Assembly (NCBI RefSeq): GCF_000832015.1
Contig: NZ_JXCJ01000001.1
Location: 2,411,610 to 2,475,609, forward strand
Origin: Gilvimarinus agarilyticus
Lineage (GTDB): Bacteria > Pseudomonadota > Gammaproteobacteria > Pseudomonadales > Cellvibrionaceae
Direction of reading: 5' to 3'
DNA length: 64,000 nt
Made by a program: the position numbers and the translations under genes. The first letter of the stretch is position 1. Every line of letters starts with the position of its first letter. The notes under the pieces are model-generated. The model searched no databases. It saw only the letters and a list, made by a program, of their open reading frames with translations, and was not told where the DNA came from. Below, piece by piece: positions 1 to 8,446 of the stretch.

Positions 1-61
1 GCTCAGAGAGAAAAAGTTGAGGTTTTTCGGTTACTTGGGTGAATGCTGTGCAATCTGAGGG

Positions 62-97
62 AAAATTACCCGAACCAGCAGGACGCTGGTTCGGGTA
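62..97 (-). terminator. Rho-independent terminator of rne
   Basis: A perfect 13-bp inverted repeat (67-79 with 85-97, 5-nt loop) lies just beyond the rne stop codon. Read on the minus strand it is followed by a short run of T (positions 65 down to 62), so it fits an intrinsic terminator for rne. The remaining bases 1-61 show no recognisable gene. Confidence 0.85.
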
Positions 98-105
98 GTC
101 AGAGT

Positions 106-3100
106 TTAAGACTCTGTAGAGGCGCCTTTGGCGACCCGGGGGTCGTTACTTGGGCGTTCGAGCTTGCGCGGGTTGTGACCCACTCGCGAGGGCTGGCTGG
201 TGTCCAGCGCCCGGGGTAGTGGGCGAGTGCGGGTTTCGGTAAGAATCCGCACAGCCGCTACCGGCTTGGGTGAGATTCGTGGATCGTTGCCCGCTCGGCT
301 AAAAGTGCGAGCCGCTGGCTGCTCGCCGTTTTTTCGGCTAATGGCAACCTTTGATCTGGCGGCGTCCGGTGCAGCTGACGCTTTCGGAGCGTCTGCAGTG
401 GCGCCCTTATTGCTTTCTGGTGCATCGGGCGCTTGCGCGACACTTTTGACGCTTTGTGCGTCAGTAGTGGCTGTCGCGGTATTTACCTCAACCTGACTGG
501 CTTCCGGCTCGCGGGTTTTCTCGCTAGTGCTTTCTTCGCTAACGGTGGTATCGCCTGCGTTGGTCTCACTGCCAGCTTCTGGCTCGGTTTGCTCGGCAGT
601 AGGTGTCACAACTGCTGCGGGCTCAGTAGATTCCGCTTTGCTCTGCTCTGCGGTCTTTTCTGAGTCAGCTTTGGCCGCGGCTGCCGGCTGCTCTGCCTTT
701 TGCGGCTCGGCCGCTTGGCTTGGGCTTGGGACGGCTTCAGGCTCCGCTGGTTTAACGGTGGTGGGCTCAACGAGGCGGCTTACTTGCTCCGCGCTGTCTT
801 CTGCCTGCTCCGTTTTGCGCGTTGCCGGCTTTTTGTCAGTGACTTCTTGCTGCGGCTTACGCGGCTCTTGCGCGGCTTTAGGCTGCTCCGCTTGAGTGCT
901 GGCATCCGCTTCTGGTGCAGCAGGGCGTTGCTCCGCTGCCGGGCTTTTGGTTTTAGCCTGACGAGTGTTTTGCTCACCGTTTGGCGCTTTGTCTTCGCGC
1001 TGCTGGCGCTCGGCTGCCGGCTTTTTGTCCGCCTCAGTCAAATTGCTCGCTGCAGTGTTGGCCTCATTCGTGGGCTCCGGTGTTGAGCCGGCATTAGCTT
1101 GCACATCGCTCGCTTGCGGGTTGCTTTGCTCGCCATCTTCACGGCGACGGCGACGTTGATTGCCACGACGACGACCCGAAGGGCGCTTGGGTGGACGCTG
1201 CTCGCTCGACTGATCGGCGTTTTCCGGGCCGTTATCGCTATTTTCCGCCGCAACGTTTTGCTTGGTGGCGGCGTCATCCTGTTGCTGATTGCGCGGCGCA
1301 TCATCGTTGTTGCGGTTGCGATTACGGTTGCGATTACGGCCGCGGCGACCGCGACCACTGCGTGATTCACCGCGCTCGTTGCCGCCGTTGTTGTCAGCGT
1401 TACCGTTGGCATCTTTGGTGCGTGCATCGGCACCGCGAGGCTCAGAGTTTTCGTCTTTTGTCTCGCTGCTTTTACGCTTGTTGTCGGCGCCTTTTTGCGG
1501 CTTTTTACCTTGTGGGTCGCGTTCGTCATCGCGCGGGCCGTTACGGCGTTTGCCGCCGCGGCGTTTGCGGTTTTGTGACGAGCGGTTGCGATCGTTGCGT
1601 TGTTCGCCGCCTTTGCCTTTTTGGTTTTTGCCCTTACCTTGATTTTTGCTCTTGTCGTCTTGCTCGTCGGACTCGAACAACTCCTGCAGCCAGCTAATCA
1701 GGCGGCTGACTAAGCCCGGCTCTGGTTTGGCGACAGGGGTCGGGGCTTGCTGCAAGGGTGCGGTTGGTTTTACCAACGGCTGGGGCAGTTTAACCGGCGC
1801 TTCTTCGGTGATGGTCTCGTGCTCAATGTGCTCTTCTGAGGCGACGATCTTGTAGCTGGTTTCCAGTGTGCCTTCGTCGTCATCGCGCAAGCGTTGCACT
1901 TCGAAGTGTGGGGTGGTCATTTCGGCGTTGGGTACCACAACCACGCGAGTGCTGTTGCGCTGCTCAATGTTGAAAATCGTTTTACGTTTTTCGTTGAGCA
2001 GGTAAGTCGCGACTGAGGTGGGCGCAATAGCGCGAATCTCGGCGCTGCGCTCTTTTTGCGCTTCGTCTTCTACTAAACGCAAAATAGACAGGGCCAGAGA
2101 GCGAGTGCCACGAATGGTGCCTTGGCCATTACAGCGAGGGCACACTTTTGAGTGAACTTCACCGAGCGATGGCCGCAGGCGCTGACGAGACATTTCCAGT
2201 AGCCCAAAGCGCGAGATGCGGCCAATCTGTACTCGTGCGCGATCCATTGCCAGCGCATCGCGAATGCGGTTTTCGACTTCGCGTTGGTTGCGGCTCGACT
2301 GCATATCGATAAAATCGATAACCACCAAACCGCCCATGTCACGTAGGCGCAATTGGCGTGCAATTTCGTCGGCCGCTTCAAGGTTGGTTTGGGTGGCGGT
2401 TTCTTCGATGTCGCCGCCCTTAGTGGCGCGTGACGAGTTGATGTCGATAGACACCAGTGCTTCGGTGACGTCGATGACAATAGAACCGCCCGACGGAAGT
2501 TTTACTTCGCGCTGGAAAGCCGTTTCGATTTGGCTTTCGATCTGATAGCGGTTAAACAGCGGGATGTCGTCTTCGTAAAGTTTTACCCGGCTGCCAAAGT
2601 TGGGCATAACCTGCTGAATAAATCCAGAGGCAAGCTCAAAAGACTCTTTGTTGTCGACAATAACTTCGCCCACGTCCTGACGCAGGTAATCGCGAATGGC
2701 GCGGATAATAACGTTACTTTCCTGAAACAAAAACGCCGGGGCTTTGGCTTCCTTGGCGCCCTTGTCGATCGACTCCCACAGTTGCAGTAGATAGTTTAAA
2801 TCCCACTGCAGTTCTTCGGCGCTGCGGCCAACACCGGCGGTGCGAATAATAATGCCCATGCCGTTGGGGATTTCGACCTGGCTCAGAGCGTCGCGCAACT
2901 CGGCGCGATCTTCACCTTCAATACGGCGCGAAATGCCACCGGCACGCGGGTTGTTGGGCATAAGCACCAAGTAACGTCCGGCAAGGCTGATAAAGGTGGT
3001 GAGGGCGGCGCCTTTATTGCCACGCTCTTCTTTATCTACCTGAATAATAACTTCAGTGCCTTCTTTGACGACGTCTTTAATTTTGACGCGGCCTTCACTG

Positions 3101-3351
3101 TCGTTAGGGGATTTGCTGAAGTACTCGCGGGAGATTTCTTTGAGGGGCAAAAAGCCATGACGCTCAGCGCCATAGTCGACGAATGCAGCCTCCAGGCTGG
3201 GTTCCACTCGGGTGATGCGGCCTTTGTAGATGTTGGCCTTTTTTTGCTCGCGATTACGGTTTTCGATGTCCAGGTCGTACAGCCATTGGCCGTCAACCAG
3301 CGCAACACGCAACTCTTCAGGTTGGGTTGCATTAATAAGCATTCTTTTCAT
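106..3351 (-). CDS. rne: Ribonuclease E
   Basis: RNase E is the essential endoribonuclease that starts mRNA decay, processes rRNA and tRNA precursors and scaffolds the degradosome at the inner membrane. The 1081-aa protein begins [10 protein letters not shown] as in E. coli, which fixes the ATG. An S1 domain spans about residues 35-125. Catalytic Asp303 ([10 protein letters not shown]) and Asp346 (VVIDFID) and the Zn-link cysteines C404/C407 (CPRCNGQG) sit at the same numbers as in E. coli. Residues 547-560 ([14 protein letters not shown]) form a likely amphipathic membrane-targeting helix. From about 565 on the protein is disordered: an Arg/Asn-rich RNA-binding stretch with an RNRNRNRN run, then an acidic Ala/Glu/Pro region, then two NDPR motifs near the C-terminus. 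A terminator follows. The gene diverges from rluC with a long leader, suggesting autoregulation as in E. coli. Confidence 0.98.
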   Translation of the reverse strand: MKRMLINATQPEELRVALVDGQWLYDLDIENRNREQKKANIYKGRITRVEPSLEAAFVDYGAERHGFLPLKEISREYFSKSPNDSEGRVKIKDVVKEGTEVIIQVDKEERGNKGAALTTFISLAGRYLVLMPNNPRAGGISRRIEGEDRAELRDALSQVEIPNGMGIIIRTAGVGRSAEELQWDLNYLLQLWESIDKGAKEAKAPAFLFQESNVIIRAIRDYLRQDVGEVIVDNKESFELASGFIQQVMPNFGSRVKLYEDDIPLFNRYQIESQIETAFQREVKLPSGGSIVIDVTEALVSIDINSSRATKGGDIEETATQTNLEAADEIARQLRLRDMGGLVVIDFIDMQSSRNQREVENRIRDALAMDRARVQIGRISRFGLLEMSRQRLRPSLGEVHSKVCPRCNGQGTIRGTRSLALSILRLVEDEAQKERSAEIRAIAPTSVATYLLNEKRKTIFNIEQRNSTRVVVVPNAEMTTPHFEVQRLRDDDEGTLETSYKIVASEEHIEHETITEEAPVKLPQPLVKPTAPLQQAPTPVAKPEPGLVSRLISWLQELFESDEQDDKSKNQGKGKNQKGKGGEQRNDRNRSSQNRKRRGGKRRNGPRDDERDPQGKKPQKGADNKRKSSETKDENSEPRGADARTKDANGNADNNGGNERGESRSGRGRRGRNRNRNRNRNNDDAPRNQQQDDAATKQNVAAENSDNGPENADQSSEQRPPKRPSGRRRGNQRRRRREDGEQSNPQASDVQANAGSTPEPTNEANTAASNLTEADKKPAAERQQREDKAPNGEQNTRQAKTKSPAAEQRPAAPEADASTQAEQPKAAQEPRKPQQEVTDKKPATRKTEQAEDSAEQVSRLVEPTTVKPAEPEAVPSPSQAAEPQKAEQPAAAAKADSEKTAEQSKAESTEPAAVVTPTAEQTEPEAGSETNAGDTTVSEESTSEKTREPEASQVEVNTATATTDAQSVKSVAQAPDAPESNKGATADAPKASAAPDAARSKVAISRKNGEQPAARTFSRAGNDPRISPKPVAAVRILTETRTRPLPRALDTSQPSRVGHNPRKLERPSNDPRVAKGASTES

Positions 3352-3610
3352 GCGTTTCCTAGTCTTTTCGTTGGGCGCAGCGTGCCCACGCGACTGTCAA
3401 CGCTCCTGTGTTTTGCACAACCATATAGACTGCCGTGCTACATCCTGCTCACGTCAGCGGTTGTTGGATCCTTATTGAACTTCGTCGTCGACCCGAGCCA
3501 AAGGGCTGTTTTGGGGCCGAAATGTCAATATTAATCGTTAACCGTATGTACCAGTTTTTGCCCGGGTTTACCCGGTAACGCCTAATTTAGGCTGTTAAGC
3601 ACAGCCTGCC

Positions 3611-3635
3611 TGTTGCAGTTAGTTGTTGCAGTTAG
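3611..3635. repeat. Short tandem direct repeat in rne leader
   Basis: Two identical 12-base copies of TGTTGCAGTTAG start at 3611 and 3624, a 13-base period. They lie about 260 bases upstream of the rne start and may be a binding site or chance. Confidence 0.6.
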
Positions 3636-3791
3636 GGCAGATACTGCCGTTGTTACCATCAACACTCAGAATCGGTCTTTGAGTCTTTCGTCGGGGCCTC
3701 GAGCTAGTGCTCGTAGGGCCGGTTCATGGTTTAACTTCTGCCAGCAATAGTTTGGTATTCAAGTTACAAAACACATTCAGCGGATCAGTCG

Positions 3792-3812
3792 CATTGCGCT
3801 TGCTGCGCAATG
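3792..3812 (-). promoter_or_regulatory. Candidate hairpin in rne 5' leader
   Basis: CATTGCGC (3792-3799) and GCGCAATG (3805-3812) form a perfect 8-bp stem with a 5-base loop. It would lie in the rne 5' untranslated RNA if transcription starts upstream of about 3815. The rne transcription start is not identifiable by eye. Confidence 0.4.
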
Positions 3813-4066
3813 GTTCCGGTGCTCGCGCGGGACCGAGACATTGTGTCGTCGATAGCAGCGTGCGTCACACCCTTCATCATTTCGCCGGATCTGTACACAA
3901 TTTGTGTTTAAAAACAGAGCCTTAGCTGGCAGCGGTATTTCCTCGCGACACGCCTAAAACGCTATGTCCGGAAACCTGCCTGTCCCAGCTGGCTCGAATA
4001 TAACAGCTAAAGCAATACCCAGCAAATCAATTCGTGGCCTGTAAGTAACTGTTTTGTATCGATTGC

Positions 4067-4075
4067 TGCTATTAT
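4067..4075 (+). promoter_or_regulatory. Extended -10 promoter element at rluC
   Basis: TGCTATTAT matches the extended -10 form TGnTATAAT at 8 of 9 positions. No good -35 lies 16-18 bases upstream. Transcription would be expected near 4082-4083, at the second in-frame ATG of rluC. If real, the ATG at 4074 lies inside the promoter and cannot be the start codon. Confidence 0.45.
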
Positions 4076-4082
4076 GCCGGGC

Positions 4083-5090
4083 ATGAGTAATCAGCCAACT
4101 GTAGCGTTCGACATCGACGAGCGCTTTTCGCAAGTTCAGTATTTAGATGTCGACGCTGACCAAGCCGGCCAGCGTATCGACAATTATTTGGTGGCGCGCC
4201 TGAAGGGCGTGCCGCGCACCCACGTCTATAAATTGCTGCGCAAAGGCGAGGTGCGGGTTAATAAAGGGCGTATTCGTGCCGATTATCGGCTAAAGGCCGG
4301 AGATCTTGTTCGCTTGCCCCCGCTCAAAGTCGCGCGTAAAGCGCCACCCAAGCAGCTGAGCCAGGGGCTGGGGCGTGTACTTGAAAAGGCCATCCTGTTT
4401 GAGAATGACGGGGTGCTGGTGGTTAATAAGCCGCCGGGCCTGGCTGTGCATGGTGGCAGCGGGGTGGACTTGGGGTTGATCGAGGCTTTGCGTCAGCTGC
4501 GTCCGGAGGCGCGTTACCTGGAGCTGGTTCACCGGCTAGATCGCGATACATCCGGTTGCATTATGGTGGCCAAAAAGCGCAGCTTCTTACGCCATTTACA
4601 GCAGTCATTGCGGGATAAGTCGGCCGGCCGGGGTGGGATCGTTAAGGTGTATCAGGCGTTGGCGCTGGGTAGTTGGCCCAAGCGTTTGGCAAGGGTTAAC
4701 GCACCATTATTAAAGCTTGAGCAAAATGGCGGCTTAGAGCGCATTGTTAAGGTGCACCCAGAGGGCAAGGCGAGCGTTACGGAGTTTGCGGTGTTGCAGC
4801 GCTACCGTGACTACACCTTGATAGAGGCCCGGCCAATTACGGGGCGAACTCATCAGATTCGTGTTCATGCCCAGTTTAAGCAATGCCCCTTGGCTGGAGA
4901 TGATAAGTACGGGGATGACAGTGCTAATCGTGCACTGCAAAAACTTGGCCTAAAACGGCATTTTTTGCACGCCAGCGCGCTGGAGTTTGTATTGCCGGGG
5001 GATTCATCCGCGACTCGGGTTGACGCCCCCCTGTCGGACGATCTTGCGGCGTTGTTGCAGTTGATCGAGGCGCAAAAGCTTCCTGGTTAG
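4083..5090 (+). CDS. rluC: 23S rRNA pseudouridine synthase RluC
   Basis: RluC converts uridines 955, 2504 and 2580 of 23S rRNA (E. coli numbering) to pseudouridine. The protein is 335 aa from ATG 4083. It has an N-terminal S4 RNA-binding domain (about residues 30-75, with GQRIDNYLVARL) and an RluA-family catalytic domain. The invariant HRLDRDTSG motif carries the catalytic Asp153, and ITGRTHQIRVH is also present. Three further codons (ATG 4074) are possible, but they overlap a candidate -10 element and no ribosome-binding site precedes either start. The HAD phosphatase gene follows after 22 bases on the same strand. The position divergent from rne is conserved among gammaproteobacteria and supports RluC over its paralogue RluD. 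Confidence 0.93.
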   Translation: MSNQPTVAFDIDERFSQVQYLDVDADQAGQRIDNYLVARLKGVPRTHVYKLLRKGEVRVNKGRIRADYRLKAGDLVRLPPLKVARKAPPKQLSQGLGRVLEKAILFENDGVLVVNKPPGLAVHGGSGVDLGLIEALRQLRPEARYLELVHRLDRDTSGCIMVAKKRSFLRHLQQSLRDKSAGRGGIVKVYQALALGSWPKRLARVNAPLLKLEQNGGLERIVKVHPEGKASVTEFAVLQRYRDYTLIEARPITGRTHQIRVHAQFKQCPLAGDDKYGDDSANRALQKLGLKRHFLHASALEFVLPGDSSATRVDAPLSDDLAALLQLIEAQKLPG

Positions 5091-5112
5091 GGAGGCTGAC
5101 TGGAGGTTGAAT

Positions 5113-5766
5113 TTGCTTTATATCTTTGACTGGGACGGCACCTTAAGTGATTCCACGGGCACTATCGTAACTGCCATGCAGCGCGCAGCGGAGGACTTAG
5201 GGTGGCAGCGGCCCGAGCGAGATGCGGTGCGCAATATTATAGGCCTGGGTTTACCCGAGGCTCTACAGGTGCTTTATCCCGGAATCGAAGCGCCGACGGC
5301 AGAGCGGTTGCGAGCCCTTTACAGTGAGCATTTTCTGGCTATTGATCAGGCTGAGCCTGCCCAGTTTTACCCACAGGTTATGGAGTCGCTGGAATCGCTG
5401 CGCGGTGATGGCCATCAGCTGGCGGTGGCGACGGGTAAAAGCCGCCGGGGGCTTGATCGGGTGTTTCAGCGATTGGGGCTCGAGGGTTATTTCCACGCCA
5501 GTCGCTGCGCAGATGAAACCGCCTCAAAGCCCGACCCACGAATGTTGCACGAGCTGCTGGAGCACTTTTCTGTGCCCGCCAATCAGGCCGTCATGGTTGG
5601 GGATACAGAGTATGATATGGAGATGGCGCGCCGGGCCAATATGCCGCGTATCGCGGTAAGTTATGGCGCCCATGAGGCAGTGAGGCTGCACCCATACGAG
5701 CCGGCCCTCTGCATGGATTGTTTCTCGGAGATTTTGCAGTGGCAGCTTACGCCGCAAAGCGTTTAG
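5113..5766 (+). CDS. HAD-family phosphatase (phosphoglycolate phosphatase-like)
   Basis: This is a 217-aa HAD subfamily IA hydrolase, probably cytosolic. Motif I is FDWDGTLSD with nucleophile Asp6 and acid/base Asp8. Motif II is the Thr of VATGKS, motif III the Lys of SKPDP, and motif IV VGDTEYDM, so all catalytic residues are present. The substrate is unknown; Gph-like phosphoglycolate phosphatases are the nearest well-known relatives. The start chosen is TTG 5113, six bases after GGAGG (5102-5106); TTG 5107 is also possible using the GGAGG at 5091-5095. It follows rluC directly, as in pseudomonads, where sppA usually comes next; here sppA is missing. The gene ends 18 bases from the convergent maf. 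Confidence 0.88.
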   Translation: MLYIFDWDGTLSDSTGTIVTAMQRAAEDLGWQRPERDAVRNIIGLGLPEALQVLYPGIEAPTAERLRALYSEHFLAIDQAEPAQFYPQVMESLESLRGDGHQLAVATGKSRRGLDRVFQRLGLEGYFHASRCADETASKPDPRMLHELLEHFSVPANQAVMVGDTEYDMEMARRANMPRIAVSYGAHEAVRLHPYEPALCMDCFSEILQWQLTPQSV

Positions 5767-5784
5767 CGCGTTTGCGGCCAGTTG

Positions 5785-6375
5785 CTAACGGTTGGCGCTA
5801 AGCGGGTCTAGCCCTGCCAGGCTCAGCATTTCGGTCAACTTTATAAGCGGTAGCCCGATAAGGGTATTCGGGTCGTCGCCCGCGAGCGATTCAAACAAGG
5901 TGATTCCCAGTCCCTCGCTTTTAAAGCTGCCAGCACAGTCGAAGGGCTGTTCTCGCTCCAGATAGTTGCGCAGCTGGTCGTCGCTTAGCTCGCGAAAACT
6001 GGCCTGATAGGTCTCGACGCTTAGCTGCTCGCTATCGTCACGGCTATTATAAAGGCATAGGCCGGTATAAAAAGTGACGGTTTTGCCTCTTGAGCGCTGG
6101 AGCTGCCCGAGGGCATTGGCAAAGTTTCCCGGTTTGGTAAGTTGTGACCCCTCAAGCCAGGCCACTTGGTCTGAGCCGATAATAAGAGCGTTGGGATGCT
6201 GTTGTTTTAATGCGCGGGCCTTGCTGCGCGCCAGTCGCTTGGCTAGTGCAACCGGTGCTTCGTCGGCTGTAGCGGATTCATCGATGTCAGGCGAGTGTGC
6301 GGTGAACTCGAGCCCGAGCTTGCCCAGTAGCGCTTGGCGATAAGGTGAGCCGGAGGCGAGAATAAGAGGTTGCAT
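5785..6375 (-). CDS. Maf-family m7GTP pyrophosphatase (YceF type)
   Basis: The 196-aa protein belongs to the Maf/Ham1 nucleotide pyrophosphatase family, which hydrolyses modified or non-canonical NTPs to NMP and pyrophosphate. It starts with LILASGSPYRQALL, the Maf signature, and has ARSKA and the GSDQVA motif. The family Asp of SDQ and the adjacent position next to yceD point to the YceF subgroup, whose characterised E. coli member acts on 7-methyl-GTP. ATG 6375 is the only sensible start. It is convergent with the HAD gene and divergent from yceD. Confidence 0.9.
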   Translation of the reverse strand: MQPLILASGSPYRQALLGKLGLEFTAHSPDIDESATADEAPVALAKRLARSKARALKQQHPNALIIGSDQVAWLEGSQLTKPGNFANALGQLQRSRGKTVTFYTGLCLYNSRDDSEQLSVETYQASFRELSDDQLRNYLEREQPFDCAGSFKSEGLGITLFESLAGDDPNTLIGLPLIKLTEMLSLAGLDPLSANR

Positions 6376-6601
6376 GGCTGGGTGGCTTCCTTTTATGCGG
6401 GTGTGTTTAACCGATGCTGACTTGCGTGTGTTTGTGGGTCTATTTTAACGCAAGGTGGGTGCGTATTTTAGTGCAGAGTAGGCGGTGTGGTGAGGCCGGC
6501 CAGCCGCAAGGCCAAAAAAATGAGCCAAAAGCCCGAAATAGTGGGCCTGGGAGCTATTTTTCTTTGACAGATGCGCTTTCGATCCCTATTATTGCGCGCT
6601 T
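6376..6601. other. Divergent maf–yceD intergenic region
   Basis: This 226-bp gap contains the yceD promoter at its right end (see 6564-6592). No gene or strong hairpin was seen in the rest, which should also hold the maf promoter. Confidence 0.6.
6564..6592 (+). promoter_or_regulatory. Near-consensus sigma-70 promoter of yceD–rpmF operon
   Basis: TTGACA (6564-6569, 6/6), exactly 17 bases, then TATTAT (6587-6592, 5/6). The expected transcription start is about 6598-6602, and the yceD ATG is at 6602. This is the best sigma-70 match noticed in the window and would give a leader of 0-4 nt. Confidence 0.85.
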
Positions 6602-7144
6602 ATGTCTCAGCCATCCTTTAGTCAGCCTCTGCCACGGCAGGGAGATCCGCGAAAATATGCCCAGCAGGGCATTGAAATTACGGGTTTTGTTGATTTAAAG
6701 CAGCTGCCCAGAGTGGCAACGGCAGTGGCTGATGAGAATGCAAGGTTTGCGGTTGTTCTGTCGTTTAGGATTGATGAAGAGCGCAAGCGAGTGGTGCAGG
6801 GCAGTATTGAAGGCGAGGTGGGGCTAACCTGTCAGCGCTGTTTGGATACGGTCAGAGTGCCCTTGGTGTGTGCGGTTAATCTCGGCATTGTCTGGGATGA
6901 AGAGCAGGCAAAAACCTTACCGCGAGATCGCGATCCGTGGATTGCAGCAGAGGGCCCGGCGGACTTCTACGATATGGTCGAAGAAGAGCTGCTGTTAAGT
7001 CTGCCGCCGGTCGCTTATCACGATCACGCATGTGTACCCTCCGAGCACTTTGAAAGTAAAGCGCCCGAGATAGGGGCTCAAGAGCAACCGAAACAAAACC
7101 CGTTTCAAGTTCTGGAGCAACTTAAAGGAACGCCGAAAAAATAG
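6602..7144 (+). CDS. yceD: YceD, 23S rRNA accumulation protein (DUF177)
   Basis: YceD (DUF177) is a conserved protein encoded upstream of rpmF and reported to be needed for normal 23S rRNA accumulation; its molecular activity is not established. The protein is 180 aa. The family core LTCQRCLDTVRVPL and the later Asp/Glu-rich segment EEELLLSLPPV are present. It lies 64 bases upstream of rpmF in the standard yceD–rpmF–plsX order. No Shine-Dalgarno sequence precedes ATG 6602; instead the -10 element ends 9 bases before it. No other in-frame start preserves the conserved N-terminal DPRKYAQQG segment. Confidence 0.92.
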   Translation: MSQPSFSQPLPRQGDPRKYAQQGIEITGFVDLKQLPRVATAVADENARFAVVLSFRIDEERKRVVQGSIEGEVGLTCQRCLDTVRVPLVCAVNLGIVWDEEQAKTLPRDRDPWIAAEGPADFYDMVEEELLLSLPPVAYHDHACVPSEHFESKAPEIGAQEQPKQNPFQVLEQLKGTPKK

Positions 7145-7208
7145 AGGGTGTTATGCACTTTCTTTGAGGCGCCCCAGCTTCAGTTTTTTGTTATATAGGA
7201 GTTAAATC

Positions 7209-7391
7209 ATGGCCGTACAGAAAAGTAAAAAGACTCGTTCCAAGCGCGGTATGCGTCGTTCACACGATGCGTTGACTGGGCCGACCTTGTCTGTTGATCC
7301 AACCAGTGGTGAAAAGCACCTGCGTCATCACGTGAGTGCCGACGGTTTTTACCGTGGCCGTAAAGTGATCGACATCGCATCTGACGAGTAA
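7209..7391 (+). CDS. rpmF: Ribosomal protein bL32
   Basis: bL32 is a small basic protein of the large ribosomal subunit, near the exit-tunnel region. The 60-aa sequence begins [20 protein letters not shown] and ends near FYRGRKVI, typical of the proteobacterial form. It lacks the four zinc-binding cysteines found in some bacterial L32 proteins. AGGAG (7197-7201) precedes the ATG by 7 bases. It is co-transcribed with yceD and plsX. Confidence 0.97.
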   Translation: MAVQKSKKTRSKRGMRRSHDALTGPTLSVDPTSGEKHLRHHVSADGFYRGRKVIDIASDE

Positions 7392-7417
7392 GTATTGCAC
7401 AACAAGACGATTTTCCA

Positions 7418-8416
7418 TTGTCTGAGCCAATACGACTAGCTGTAGATGCTATGAGCGGGGACTTCGGTCCCCGCATTGCTATCCCCGCGGCAATTCAATT
7501 TGCCCGCACCTTCCCCGATGTTCAGTTGCTGCTGTTTGGTCAGCGCTCTGCGATGGCGCACGAGTGTTCAGCCCCTATTCCTGTCAATATTAAGTTTGTC
7601 GAAACTCCCGATGTGGTTGCGATGGATGCCGATCCTCGTCAGGCTTTGCGGCAGGGGGATGGTTCGTCCATGTGGCAAGCGCTACAGGCGGTTGCCCAAG
7701 GTGACGCCCATGCGTGCGTGAGTGCCGGCAATACGGGTGCGCTGATGTTAGTGAGTCGTAGAGTGGTGGGGATGATTGGTGGCGTCGAGGTGCCTGCTAT
7801 TTGCAAGGCGATGCCGGTACGCTCGGGATTAACCCTGATGCTTGACTTGGGTGCCAATATTCACTGCAGCAGCTCGCAGCTTTTACAGTTTGCCACCATG
7901 GGCAGTGTGCTGGCGCGAGCGAGCGGTGTTGCCGAGCCGCAGGTGGCGCTGTTAAATATTGGCACTGAGGCAGGTAAAGGGACTACCACGATCCGTGATG
8001 CCGCCACCTTGCTGGCTCAATCCGATGATTTTACCTACGCCGGTTTTGTGGAGGCTGATGCCATCTACAGTGGTGCGGTGCAGGTGATTGTCTGTGATGG
8101 CTTTAGTGGCAATATCGCGCTTAAGGCGAGCGAAGGGGTGGCGCGGTTAATTGCTGGGCGGATTGAGGAAAGTTTTAAGTCAGGCTTTGGTCGTTTAATC
8201 GCGCCGCTTGCCTGGCCGCTTATTCGGCGCTGGCGCGCAGAGTTAAACCCTGACGCCTACAATGGTGCAATCTTGGCGGGTTTGGCGGGTACAGTTATCA
8301 AAAGTCATGGTGGCGCCTCGGTGGCGGCTACGGTGAATGCTTTACGCCTTGCGTACGAGCAGGCAGAGTTTGATTCAATTGCAAAAGTGGCGCATGTACT
8401 TGGTGGCGCCAAATAA
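7418..8416 (+). CDS. plsX: Phosphate acyltransferase PlsX
   Basis: PlsX makes acyl-phosphate from acyl-ACP and phosphate, feeding PlsY and phosphatidic acid synthesis. The 332-aa protein has LAVDAMSGDFGP near the N-terminus (most family members have AMGGDFGP), SAGNTGALM, DLGANIHC and CDGFSGNIALK. The start is TTG 7418; no ATG precedes the conserved N-terminal strand and the ribosome-binding site is weak. This may lower PlsX output relative to rpmF, whose stop is 26 bases upstream. It is followed by fabD in the standard order. Confidence 0.95.
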   Translation: MSEPIRLAVDAMSGDFGPRIAIPAAIQFARTFPDVQLLLFGQRSAMAHECSAPIPVNIKFVETPDVVAMDADPRQALRQGDGSSMWQALQAVAQGDAHACVSAGNTGALMLVSRRVVGMIGGVEVPAICKAMPVRSGLTLMLDLGANIHCSSSQLLQFATMGSVLARASGVAEPQVALLNIGTEAGKGTTTIRDAATLLAQSDDFTYAGFVEADAIYSGAVQVIVCDGFSGNIALKASEGVARLIAGRIEESFKSGFGRLIAPLAWPLIRRWRAELNPDAYNGAILAGLAGTVIKSHGGASVAATVNALRLAYEQAEFDSIAKVAHVLGGAK

Positions 8417-8446
8417 ATATTTATCAGTTTGGAAGAGTTAATGATT

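Larger units (their letters stand above)
3352..4073. other. Long divergent rne–rluC intergenic region
   Basis: About 0.72 kb separates the two start regions and contains no convincing gene: the short frames crossing it have no family resemblance or ribosome-binding site. It holds a 13-bp-period tandem direct repeat (3611-3635), an 8-bp hairpin (3792-3812), a 6+6 palindrome (3895-3907), and an extended -10 at its rluC edge. In E. coli the equivalent region gives rne a long 5' UTR through which RNase E controls its own mRNA. A similar role here is an inference from position and length. Confidence 0.6.

Noticed and set aside
1300..1345. Repeated GATTACGGTTGC-like units as a possible repeat array
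   Set aside because: They encode the RNRNRN run of RNase E and are explained by protein composition; there are no spacers as in CRISPR.
1038..1529. Long frames on both strands inside rne (for example 1038-1529, 1191-1697)
   Set aside because: They are shadows of the repetitive, Arg/Ala-rich RNase E tail. Their translations are low-complexity and have no ribosome-binding site.
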